13,356 nucleotides of DNA from CAWKDC01 sp964383495 (lineage in GTDB: Bacteria; Pseudomonadota; Gammaproteobacteria; JABCZS01), in the NCBI GenBank assembly GCA_964383495.1, contig CAYLHG010000024.1, forward strand, positions 1 through 13,356, in the 5' to 3' direction. Shown piece after piece: positions 6,083 through 13,356 of the stretch (position 1 is the first letter of the stretch; each line of letters begins with the position of its first letter). A program made the translations under genes and the position numbers. The notes under the pieces were generated by a model that was not told the origin of the DNA, ran no database searches, and saw only the letters and a list, made by a program, of their open reading frames with translations.

Positions 6083-6555
6083 AAAGCACGGGAATTATTT
6101 TACTGACGTTTTTACTAGGGTTAATGTTTTTAGTTACACCATTACCGCAGAGCATTACGTTGGCAAGACCTTTTTTAATTTTATTGATTGTAGTGTACTG
6201 GGCTTTGTATGCGCCAGAAAAAGTGGGTGTTACCATTGCGTGGGTAATGGGGCTTTTCACAGATTTTTTATATGGGATTATGTTAGGTCCTTACGCTTTA
6301 GGGTTTGCCGTGTCTGCTTATTTAATGATTCACTTAAATGCACGTTTTAATATGTTTCCTCTTTTTCAGCAAACATTATTTGTAGGTATGTTGGTAGCGG
6401 GTGTGCAAGCATTAGCAATATCGTGCAGCGTGTTATTAGGTCATGGCGTAGTGCCATGGGATATGGGATGGTCTGTTCTCACATCTATGTTATGCTGGCC
6501 TTTAGTGATGTTGGTGTTGGATTCTGCTCGCGGCGTATGTTCTTTTGAAGGTTAG
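6079..6555 (+). CDS. mreD: Rod-shape-determining membrane protein MreD
   Basis: MreD is a small integral inner-membrane protein of the elongasome that binds MreC and tunes its activation of PBP2. The 158 residues compare with about 162 in E. coli. It has five or six hydrophobic helices, at roughly 4-22, 31-47, 50-68, 70-87, 98-120 and 128-148. The family pattern ARPFLILLIVVYWALYAPEK followed by GLFTDFLYGIMLGPYALG (about 29-75) is clear, with the conserved D62 in the FTDFLYG turn. The ATG overlaps the mreC stop as ATGA, and GAGGGG lies 8 bases upstream, so translation should be coupled. rng follows after 2 bases. The maf gene common at this point in enterobacteria is absent. Confidence 0.95.
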   Translation: MKSTGIILLTFLLGLMFLVTPLPQSITLARPFLILLIVVYWALYAPEKVGVTIAWVMGLFTDFLYGIMLGPYALGFAVSAYLMIHLNARFNMFPLFQQTLFVGMLVAGVQALAISCSVLLGHGVVPWDMGWSVLTSMLCWPLVMLVLDSARGVCSFEG

Positions 6556-6557
6556 CC

Positions 6558-7991
6558 ATGCTTGATGAAATGTTAGTGAATATTACGCCTTATGAGTGCA
6601 GGGTGGCTTTACTATTAAATGAAAAAGTGCAGGAACTTTATTTAGAGCGCGTTCATGCGCGCAGTTTAGTAGGAAATATTTATAAAGGAAAAGTCACGCG
6701 TGTATTGCCTGGCATGCAAGCAGCATTCGTGGATATTGGTTTAGAGCATGCGGGTTTTTTGCATGTGGCACATATTGCATCTTCGGGTGAAGCGGCTGAT
6801 ATTCGTGATCATTGCTACCCAGGTCAAGAATTATTAGTGCAAGTGTCTCGCGATCCTTTAGGCACAAAAGGTGCGCGTTTAAGTGCGCATTTATCTATTT
6901 CATCACGTTATTTAATTTACATGCCGTCGCTCACAAAACACACTTTATCTAAACGTATTCTAGAGTCAGCAGATCATAAACGTTTTGAAACATTATTAGA
7001 AACAATATCATTTGCAAAAGGAGGGTGTATTTTACGCACGCAGGTATTATATGCTCCCGAAATAAATTTAGAATATGATTTAAAATATATACGAGAAGTA
7101 TGGGATCATATTCAAGTTAAGGCAGTCAAAGCAAAAATAGGTGGTTGTTGCTACGAAGAGTTGCCGCTGCCAATGCGCGTTTGGCGAGATAGATTAGCTA
7201 TGCTATCGCATGTGCAAATTGATGATAAGAAAATGTACTACGAAATGCATGATTACGTCAAAAAATGCTTTCCTGATGCAGCAGAATCTATTAATTACTA
7301 TGGTTCCTACAAGCCTATTTTTGATTTATGTGACGTTGAAAAAGATATTGCCAATGCATTGAAAGCAGGATGTGCTTTGCCGTCAGGGGGATATTTGTTA
7401 ATTGAGCAAACTGAAGCCATGGTAACGATAGATGTAAATACAGGTGCTTTTGTTGGGAAAGAAAATGCAGCGGAAACTTTTTTAAAAACCAATTTGGAAG
7501 CAGTAGCAGCGATTGCACGGCAGTTACGATTGCGGAATTTGGGTGGTATTATTGTTCTTGATTTTATTGATATGGAAGATGAAAATCATCGTATGATAGT
7601 GCATCAAGCATTGCTTACAGCATTGTCGGGAGATTTTGCAAAAACGACAGTGAATGCATTTTCAGGCTTGGGTTTGATCGAAATGTCTCGCCAGCGTGTG
7701 AGGGAAAGTTTAGAGCACACTTTATGTGAGACATGTCATCATTGCCGAGGACAGGGTTCAGTTAAGCGATTAGAAGTTATCTGCATGGATATTGTGCGTG
7801 ATATTAAGCGAAAATTTACGCCGTTTGAAGAATGCAGCTGTACTGTGATTGCTGCGCCTATGGTAGTTGAGCAATTAATATCATCGAGCGCTATAATCAA
7901 AGAAGCGCTAAAGCATATTGAGCTAAGCGACCTGATATTTCAGGTTGATCCTATGTTTCAGATAGAGCGATTTGAGGTTCTCATGGTGTAA
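6558..7991 (+). CDS. rng: Ribonuclease G
   Basis: RNase G is the endoribonuclease of the RNase E/G family that matures the 16S rRNA 5' end and degrades some mRNAs. The 477 residues compare with 489 in E. coli. In order: N-terminal start LVNITPYECRVALL, S1 RNA-binding domain at about 35-115 (VGNIYKGKVTRVLPGMQAAF, DPLGTKGARL), 5'-sensor/RNase-H-like region, DNase-I-like catalytic core with D292 (TIDVNTGAF) and D335 (VLDFIDM) as Mg ligands, and the Zn-link C393-HH-C396 joining dimers. The spacing of 43 between the two Asp residues is canonical. It lacks the long C-terminal degradosome scaffold of RNase E, hence rng rather than rne. GAAGG lies 6 bases before the ATG, and it follows mreD by 2 bases, its classic context. 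Confidence 0.96.
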   Translation: MLDEMLVNITPYECRVALLLNEKVQELYLERVHARSLVGNIYKGKVTRVLPGMQAAFVDIGLEHAGFLHVAHIASSGEAADIRDHCYPGQELLVQVSRDPLGTKGARLSAHLSISSRYLIYMPSLTKHTLSKRILESADHKRFETLLETISFAKGGCILRTQVLYAPEINLEYDLKYIREVWDHIQVKAVKAKIGGCCYEELPLPMRVWRDRLAMLSHVQIDDKKMYYEMHDYVKKCFPDAAESINYYGSYKPIFDLCDVEKDIANALKAGCALPSGGYLLIEQTEAMVTIDVNTGAFVGKENAAETFLKTNLEAVAAIARQLRLRNLGGIIVLDFIDMEDENHRMIVHQALLTALSGDFAKTTVNAFSGLGLIEMSRQRVRESLEHTLCETCHHCRGQGSVKRLEVICMDIVRDIKRKFTPFEECSCTVIAAPMVVEQLISSSAIIKEALKHIELSDLIFQVDPMFQIERFEVLMV

Positions 7992-7995
7992 ATGA

Positions 7996-10900
7996 ATGGA
8001 TAATATTGCGAAAAAAATAAAACATGTTTTTTGGTTTGCTGTGGTTCATATCACGGTATTTGCTGCTGTCGCCTTGAGTTTAGTGCGAATTGCAATGCCT
8101 TATGCAGAAAATTATTTGCACACCATTGAAGCGTTTGTAGAATCCAAATTAGGCATGAGTGTGACTATTCAACATCTAGATAGTGGATGGCAAGGGCTTG
8201 GCCCAGCGTTGCGTTTTGAAGGTGTGCGTGTTGCGGATTTGAGTACAGGGGAAGAACTTGCGAGTGCACATTACGTAGATGTGCAATTAGATGTATTGGG
8301 TTCTATTTTTAAACGTGATTGGGTATTAGGGCGCCTAACAGCAGATGGGTTAACAGTGCATTTGCGCCAAGAGCAAGGTTCTGAAACATTAAATGTGATA
8401 CCAGTACCTTTAATTCAACAATTTAATCGCATTGTTGTTAAAAATGCAGAAGTGTATTGGCCTATGAAAAAAGGCAGCCCACTGGTTTTAAATATCGAAG
8501 ATTTTTATGTGCATCCTGAAAAAAATAAACAGCATATTGAATTGGTAATGCATATCGGAGATGCCCAATCCCGCATACAACTTATTGTAGATACGAAAGG
8601 GGATTGGTTAAAACCTGAAGCATTGGATATAGAAGGTTTTGTGCGGTTAAAGGATGTGGCTTTGGATAAGCGTTTTATGCCCCATCGTTTTGAAAATGTG
8701 AATTGGACAAAAGGCCAGGTGAATGGGGATTTATGGTTCCATTATGATAAAGGTTTATGGCGAAAAGTGGTTGGCCATGCTGAGTTAAGCGATATGTTCA
8801 TTAAGAATATGAAAACAAAAAAACTGCTACCGTTTGCATTTACAGGTGACATCGCGATAGAAGAGAAAGAAGAAGGGTATTTCCTTTTTACTGCTGATGA
8901 CGTGTCGCTCACCTTGCAAGAAAAATTAAGCGCATTGAATTCGTGGGCGATTGAGATTTTTCCTGAACAACCATGGCAAGTGAAGTTAAATGCAATTTCT
9001 TTATTTGATGCTATTTCTGCTGCACGAATGCTGGGCTATTTAAACGAAGACATGGAAAAAAAATTGCTCACGCATGATCCGCATGCACGTTTGTTTGACA
9101 TAGAATGGGTGGGTGTGCCGGGAGATGCAACGGGGTGGCATTTAGGTTTTCAAGTCAGTGATGTGTATCAAAAAGCCAACGGCAAGATTCCTGGTTTGGA
9201 TAATTTATCAGGTATGATAAAAATTTCGCCTACTGGGGGTGAATTTGCAGTGAATAGTGAGAATGTGACCGTGGTTGCACCTCAAGTATATTCTCAAGCC
9301 ATTGAGATTGATAAAGCAGAAGGATTAATCACTTGGACCAACACACCCTTTGAAATTAAAACAACGCAATTTGTAGCGACTGATCGCGATATGTCTGCCA
9401 GTGTGACAGCAGACGTGAGTATTCCGACATCAGGTTCACCGTATTTGTCACTGTTAGTCACAACCAGCGAAATGTCTCGAGATGATGTGCTTTATTATTT
9501 GCCTGGAAAAATATTAAAACCTGCTTTATTTCGCTGGATTTCTGCTGCATTTTCTCAAGGCAGTGTATCCAGTGCAACAGGTCGCGTAGAAGGTGAGTTA
9601 AAAGATTTCCCTTATGATAATGGCAAAGGGGTTTTTGAATTAAAGTTTGCATTGCAAGATACATTATTAACCTATAATCCTGAGTGGCCACCCATTGAGG
9701 ATGTGAGAGCACAGCTAGTTATTGATGGTAAAAAATTTCAAGCTTATATTGATTCAGGACGATATCACGACACTGTCATCAAGCAAGCTGTGGCTGCTAT
9801 AGACTATAGTGATGCACGCAAACCGTTAGTATTAACATTGTCGGGAGACATCGCCGGGCCAGCCAGCGATGCAGAAACATTTTTAAAAAAATCGCCCTTA
9901 TGGTCTTTTATGGGAGCAGGATTATCGATTTTAAAAGTAGAAGGTACATTAGAAACAAACTTGGATTTGCACATTCCGTTAGATGATCGTACCCAAGCAA
10001 AAACTGCGGGTGCAGTGATATTACCGAAAGGAACAATTTCAATGCCTGCTTGGGGAATTGATTTTACCGACGTCTCGGGGGCGGTACATTTTCAAGATGG
10101 ATGTATGGAAGCAGATAATATTAAAGCTGTTTTCTTAAAACATCCCGCAACCCTGCGTGCCAGTTGTAAAAAAACGGCTCAAGGCTTTACGCATGATTGG
10201 GTATTGAGCAGCCAATTTGATCAAAAAGATTTTCAATCTTATTTAACACCTGCTTTCCAAAAATTAATCACAGGTGGAAGCACTTACACTGCAACGCTTT
10301 CCACCGCCTCAGGTAATCAAAATGCTGTATTGACAGTAGCATCAGATTTAAAAGGTATTGCCATCCATGTGCCAGCGCCCATAGGGAAGGCTGCACCAGA
10401 TGTGAAAAAAAGTATGGTTCGGTTACCGATTCATAGTGGCAACACATTTGCGCCGATTATTACTTATGATGGTTTGTTCAATGCAGCATTATTATTTGAA
10501 AAAACAAAAACTGCACAGGATGTGGAAAAAATGCTCTTTAAAGGGGCAAATATTACATTGGGAACAGAAGCCGCTTCTGTTCCGCAAGCCGCTGGCTTAA
10601 CAGTGAGTGGTAAAATAACAACGCTGCATGCAGACGAATGGTTATCATTTTTTGAAAAAATCAAAACACCGGGTGAAAAACCTTTAGAGGTACAAGGTGG
10701 GTTTTGGGTAGATACACTGTTCTATAAAGATTTTCGTTTGCTCAACACACATTTAACGTGGAAACGTTTAGGAAGTGCATGGCAAGTGAAATTTGATGGA
10801 CCGGGTGCTATTGGCACCGTGACAACGCCTGACACCATGTCGGTATCAAATCCGTTAAAACTTACTTTTTCCAAATATGTATGGGAGCCTCAGCCTGAAA

Positions 10901-11802
10901 ATAAGCCGCAAGACACCACTCCTGATGCAGATCCTTCAGCCGTTCCCCCTATTGATTTTGATTGTGAAGAGTTCTTCTATCAAAACCAGTTATTGGGTAA
11001 GGTCTCTTTACGTGTTCGTCCAACGCAATCAGGCGTTGTATTTGATCCTGTAAGCATCATAAGCTCTGTTCATACATTGGAAGCAAAAGGCAGTTGGATA
11101 AAATCTGCTGACAAAAACGCTGTGACACTTTTTGAGGGCAATGCGAAAACAAACAATGTAGGTGATACATTGACAGCGCTTAATATGAAAAGTGATATTG
11201 TGGATTCAAAAGGAGAAGCCACTTTTAATATAGAATGGCCAGGCTCTCCCGGCAAATTTAGCAAGGGAGCCATCGCTGGTAATATGAGCATCAAATTAGG
11301 AAAAGGCCGTTTAACAGCAGTGAACCCTGGTTTGGGCCGATTATTAGGATTATTTAGCGTAGAAAGTATTCAGCGGCGCTTGCAATTTGATTTTAGCGAT
11401 TTATTTCAAAAAGGCTTCAGCTTTGATACTTTTGAAGCTAAAATCACTGCTGCAAAAGGTTTTGCATCGACAACGGATGCCACGCTCAAAGCACCTTCTG
11501 CCAATATGACCTTGACTGGCAAAGTAGGATTAGTTAATCAATCTTTAGATTTTGTGCTAGATGTAAAATCTAATGCAAATTCTGCGGTGCCGACATTGGG
11601 CGCTGCTGCTGTAGCCATTGCTAATCCTGCAGTCGGTGCAGCAGTTTGGTTGGCGGGAAAAATGTTTAATCCCCTTGAGGGATTAGGGCATTATCGTTAT
11701 CATGTAACAGGTACATGGCAGGCTCCTGTATTTACAGATATTTCGAGCGAGATCAAAAATGATCCAAAGCCTCCTGTATCAGATGCGAAACAATCCAAGT
11801 GA
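7996..11802 (+). CDS. yhdP: AsmA-like inter-membrane phospholipid transport protein YhdP
   Basis: YhdP is a giant periplasm-spanning protein of the AsmA/TamB-like group. In E. coli, with TamB and YdbH, it carries phospholipids from inner to outer membrane, probably along a hydrophobic beta-groove. The 1268 residues are almost the E. coli length (about 1266). An uncleaved N-terminal helix (about 12-33, FWFAVVHITVFAAVALSLV) anchors it. Next comes the typical family start VESKLGMSVTIQHLDSGWQG, then a long repetitive beta-strand body, and the AsmA-like C-terminal region with LGRLLGLFSVESIQRRLQFD, DFSDLFQKGFSFD and AIANPAVGAAVWLAGKMFNPLEGLGHYRYHVTGTW. I use the ATG at 7996; another ATG 4 bases earlier is out of frame and stops at once. 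The ribosome site is weak (GGTG), so coupling to rng, 4 bases upstream, is likely. The rng-yhdP pairing is conserved in gammaproteobacteria. Confidence 0.94.
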   Translation: MDNIAKKIKHVFWFAVVHITVFAAVALSLVRIAMPYAENYLHTIEAFVESKLGMSVTIQHLDSGWQGLGPALRFEGVRVADLSTGEELASAHYVDVQLDVLGSIFKRDWVLGRLTADGLTVHLRQEQGSETLNVIPVPLIQQFNRIVVKNAEVYWPMKKGSPLVLNIEDFYVHPEKNKQHIELVMHIGDAQSRIQLIVDTKGDWLKPEALDIEGFVRLKDVALDKRFMPHRFENVNWTKGQVNGDLWFHYDKGLWRKVVGHAELSDMFIKNMKTKKLLPFAFTGDIAIEEKEEGYFLFTADDVSLTLQEKLSALNSWAIEIFPEQPWQVKLNAISLFDAISAARMLGYLNEDMEKKLLTHDPHARLFDIEWVGVPGDATGWHLGFQVSDVYQKANGKIPGLDNLSGMIKISPTGGEFAVNSENVTVVAPQVYSQAIEIDKAEGLITWTNTPFEIKTTQFVATDRDMSASVTADVSIPTSGSPYLSLLVTTSEMSRDDVLYYLPGKILKPALFRWISAAFSQGSVSSATGRVEGELKDFPYDNGKGVFELKFALQDTLLTYNPEWPPIEDVRAQLVIDGKKFQAYIDSGRYHDTVIKQAVAAIDYSDARKPLVLTLSGDIAGPASDAETFLKKSPLWSFMGAGLSILKVEGTLETNLDLHIPLDDRTQAKTAGAVILPKGTISMPAWGIDFTDVSGAVHFQDGCMEADNIKAVFLKHPATLRASCKKTAQGFTHDWVLSSQFDQKDFQSYLTPAFQKLITGGSTYTATLSTASGNQNAVLTVASDLKGIAIHVPAPIGKAAPDVKKSMVRLPIHSGNTFAPIITYDGLFNAALLFEKTKTAQDVEKMLFKGANITLGTEAASVPQAAGLTVSGKITTLHADEWLSFFEKIKTPGEKPLEVQGGFWVDTLFYKDFRLLNTHLTWKRLGSAWQVKFDGPGAIGTVTTPDTMSVSNPLKLTFSKYVWEPQPENKPQDTTPDADPSAVPPIDFDCEEFFYQNQLLGKVSLRVRPTQSGVVFDPVSIISSVHTLEAKGSWIKSADKNAVTLFEGNAKTNNVGDTLTALNMKSDIVDSKGEATFNIEWPGSPGKFSKGAIAGNMSIKLGKGRLTAVNPGLGRLLGLFSVESIQRRLQFDFSDLFQKGFSFDTFEAKITAAKGFASTTDATLKAPSANMTLTGKVGLVNQSLDFVLDVKSNANSAVPTLGAAAVAIANPAVGAAVWLAGKMFNPLEGLGHYRYHVTGTWQAPVFTDISSEIKNDPKPPVSDAKQSK

Positions 11803-11809
11803 GACTGAA

Positions 11810-13231
11810 ATGTTTGAAACTCATGCAAATGAATTAAAATCATTACATTTAAGAAATTTAGTAGAAGACCCTGCCCGCGCTCCACTCATGAGAATAAGTG
11901 CGGCAGGTATTACGTTGGATTTTAGCCACCAACGTATTTTGCCAGAAACATTATCTGTCTTTGATGCGTTTGCAACATCTCAAGATTTGCACAGCAAAAT
12001 GCAGGCATTGATGCGGGGCGATTGTGTGAATATCTCAGAAGCACGGCCTGCGTTGCACACAGCATTGCGAGATTTTTCTGATGATACTGTGATCCACGTC
12101 AACAATGAAGATATCATGCCCCACATCCGCGCTTGTCGTCAACAAATGAAGGCATTGTGTGAACACTTAAAATCTTCTTCAGTACAAGATGTGGTTGTCT
12201 TGGGTATTGGCGGATCATACTGGGGAAGTGCGGCTGTATATCAAGCCTTGCAAGATTTGCCACGACGAGTCAATGTACATTTTTTAGGGGATATGGAGGA
12301 GGAGGCTTTTACAGCCACGGTCGCAGGGTTAACACCTGCGAGTACTACTTTTTTAGTGATCAGCAAATCGTTTACGACGCCTGAAACATTATTCAACGCA
12401 CGTTTGGCACGAACATGGTTAGCAACTACACAAGATAATTCTTTTCCACATCTGATTGCTGTCACTGCCAATGCTTCGGCTGCTCAAGCTTTTGGCATTG
12501 CTGCCGATCATACTTTTGACATGTGGTCTTGGGTAGGCGGAAGGTACTCGGTGTGGTCTGCCGTTGGCCTACCCGTTGCCATATGTTATGGTTTTGATGT
12601 GTTTGAAGCGTTGTTGAAAGGCGCAAGCATAATGGATAAACACACGCTACAAGCAGAAACGCGCAGCAATTTGCCGATGATAGCAGCGTTGTGCACTTAC
12701 CTTAATACACGTTATTTCGAAGCAGAAACCGAAGCGGTGTTACCGTATGGGTTTAGGTGGTCTGCTTTCATTCCTTATTTACAGCAATTGTCCATGGAAA
12801 GCTTGGGTAAGCAACGCACGTTATCAGGTGAGAAAATTTCAGCGCCGACGGGCCCCATTGTGTGGGGACAAACAGGCTTGCACGCGCAACATACCTTTAA
12901 CCAATTGCTTCATCAAGGAAACCATTGCGTGGGGGTGGACTTTATTTTTTCTTTGAAAAACAAAATATTAGCTAATGCGTGTTTAGCGCAGTCTTACGCA
13001 TTAACTTATGGTGACCCGACTAATCCTTCTCCTTTTGCACGTATTGAAGGCAACCAACCACATCAATTGATTTCTTATGAACAATTAACCCCGGAAGTGC
13101 TAGGGGCGCTAATGGCTTATTTTGAGCATAAAACTTATTTGCTAGCCTGTTTGTTGGGTATTAATGCGTTTGATCAATTTGGGGTGGAATTGGCTAAAGG
13201 TAGAATGGTTTGTGGCGATAACTCTTGGTAG
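11810..13231 (+). CDS. pgi: Glucose-6-phosphate isomerase
   Basis: Pgi interconverts glucose-6-phosphate and fructose-6-phosphate in the cytosol. From the ATG at 11810 it has 473 residues, shorter than E. coli (549) at both ends. Sugar-phosphate loops are GIGGSYWGS (133-140) and SKSFTTPETLFNA (185-197). Signature 1 is SWVGGRYSVWSAVG with R245. Catalytic E330 (SMESLGK), H361 (AQHTFNQLLHQG) and K463 in signature 2 (AFDQFGVELAK) are all present. Oddities: the loop before the His reads WGQTGLHAQH where E. coli has WGEPGTNGQH, and GGSYWGS replaces the common GGSxLGx. Upstream in-frame ATGs at 11759 and 11783 lie within yhdP and would add unrelated residues. The chosen start is 7 bases past the yhdP stop with GAG 6 bases before it. 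It is co-directional and probably co-transcribed with yhdP. Confidence 0.93.
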   Translation: MFETHANELKSLHLRNLVEDPARAPLMRISAAGITLDFSHQRILPETLSVFDAFATSQDLHSKMQALMRGDCVNISEARPALHTALRDFSDDTVIHVNNEDIMPHIRACRQQMKALCEHLKSSSVQDVVVLGIGGSYWGSAAVYQALQDLPRRVNVHFLGDMEEEAFTATVAGLTPASTTFLVISKSFTTPETLFNARLARTWLATTQDNSFPHLIAVTANASAAQAFGIAADHTFDMWSWVGGRYSVWSAVGLPVAICYGFDVFEALLKGASIMDKHTLQAETRSNLPMIAALCTYLNTRYFEAETEAVLPYGFRWSAFIPYLQQLSMESLGKQRTLSGEKISAPTGPIVWGQTGLHAQHTFNQLLHQGNHCVGVDFIFSLKNKILANACLAQSYALTYGDPTNPSPFARIEGNQPHQLISYEQLTPEVLGALMAYFEHKTYLLACLLGINAFDQFGVELAKGRMVCGDNSW

Positions 13232-13260
13232 ATGGGTTTGTTGCATAAATGATGCATCTA

Positions 13261-13316
13261 GGCGCACGGGCGCACGCTTGTCCCGGGCTTGACCTGGGAT
13301 TATGCGCCCCTACGAG
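13261..13316. repeat. Nested stem-loop dispersed repeat downstream of pgi
   Basis: Outer arms GGGCGCA (13268-13274) and TGCGCCC (13303-13309) are perfect complements. Inside them, TCCCGGG (13281-13287) and CCTGGGA (13293-13299) form a second stem with one G-T wobble around the loop CTTGA. The octamer GGCGCACG occurs twice in tandem at 13261-13276. The right end ATGCGCCCCTACG matches the small palindrome at 4043-4055 at 12 of 13 bases. GC content is far above the surroundings. It looks like a REP/MITE-like element and could also dampen read-through from pgi. The inner hairpin resembles palindromic repeats I recall from other proteobacteria; a database search is needed to confirm this. Confidence 0.6.
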
Positions 13317-13324
13317 AGGGTTTT
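13308..13324 (+). terminator. Weak terminator-like hairpin after pgi
   Basis: CCCT (13308-13311) and AGGG (13317-13320) can pair around ACGAG, and TTTT follows at 13321-13324. The 4-bp stem is short and the U-tract minimal. The same AGAGGG could instead be a ribosome site for a gene starting at 13329. This is the only terminator-like structure seen after the mreB-pgi run. Confidence 0.2.
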
Positions 13325-13328
13325 GACT

Positions 13329-13356
13329 ATGTTAACCGGGCCAGCAGCGACAGCGA
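13329..13356 (+). CDS. Possible start of a further gene, cut by the window end
   Basis: An ATG at 13329 opens a frame reading MLTGPAATA up to the window edge. GAGAGGG (13314-13320) lies 8 bases upstream, a good ribosome-site spacing. Only nine codons are visible, so the product cannot be named and even its reality is uncertain. If real, the ribosome site lies directly against the right end of the palindromic repeat. Confidence 0.35.

Noticed and set aside
7992..8003. ATG at 7992 as the yhdP start.
   Set aside because: It is out of frame and meets a stop after three codons; the frame with the YhdP N-terminus starts at 7996.
9458..9712. 84-codon open frame on the minus strand within yhdP, and other long antisense frames over gatA, mreB and rng.
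   Set aside because: They lie wholly over strongly conserved genes, show no recognisable domains or ribosome sites, and are expected shadow frames.
11759..11809. A longer Pgi starting at ATG 11759 or 11783 inside yhdP.
   Set aside because: The extra residues do not resemble Pgi, and the ATG at 11810 directly after the yhdP stop fits the operon spacing seen elsewhere here.
1..13356. CRISPR arrays, tRNA or rRNA genes, insertion sequences, prophage genes.
   Set aside because: No regularly spaced repeats, tRNA cloverleaf, rRNA segment or transposase was seen on either strand.

Overview
The window looks like a piece of a low-GC gammaproteobacterial chromosome. MreB, MreC, MreD, RNase G and YhdP follow each other in the gammaproteobacterial order and resemble the E. 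coli proteins in length and motifs. The complete gatCAB set implies that the cell makes Gln-tRNA(Gln) and/or Asn-tRNA(Asn) by transamidation. AT-rich, tightly packed genes plus scattered GC-rich palindromes would suit a Legionellales-type, possibly host-associated lineage, but this assignment is an inference.

Layout. 1-716: a rightward type II toxin-antitoxin pair (Phd/YefM-like antitoxin, PIN-domain VapC-like toxin) with a palindromic operator in front. 717-3906: the leftward operon gatC-gatA-gatB, whose last gene abuts the toxin gene tail to tail with no spacer. 3907-4150: a divergent regulatory region with a candidate promoter for each side, a short GC-rich palindrome and a perfect 10-bp-arm hairpin in front of mreB. 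4151-13231: a packed rightward run mreB-mreC-mreD-rng-yhdP-pgi with gaps or overlaps of only a few bases. 13232-13356: a nested stem-loop repeat and the possible first codons of another gene.

How the genes fit together. MreBCD organise lateral wall synthesis. RNase G processes rRNA and mRNA and is a habitual neighbour of mreBCD. YhdP is an inner-membrane-anchored AsmA-like protein that helps move phospholipids to the outer membrane. Pgi links glycolysis to hexose-phosphate supply, including envelope precursors. Most of the run therefore serves envelope growth. The maf gene usually found between mreD and rng in enterobacteria is absent, and pgi stands where tldD or a nitrilase-like gene is often seen.

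Main points for a second look: (1) mreC has no ATG, GTG or TTG at the position aligned with E. coli Met1, but an ATC with a well-placed AGAGG; (2) MreB has Ile at residue 21, where the phosphate-1 motif DLGTANT normally has Asn; (3) a dispersed palindromic repeat occurs at about 4032 and 13268, with a half-arm match at the mreC start; (4) a perfect hairpin overlaps the likely mreB -10. I see no clearly new multi-gene system; the window is mostly housekeeping.
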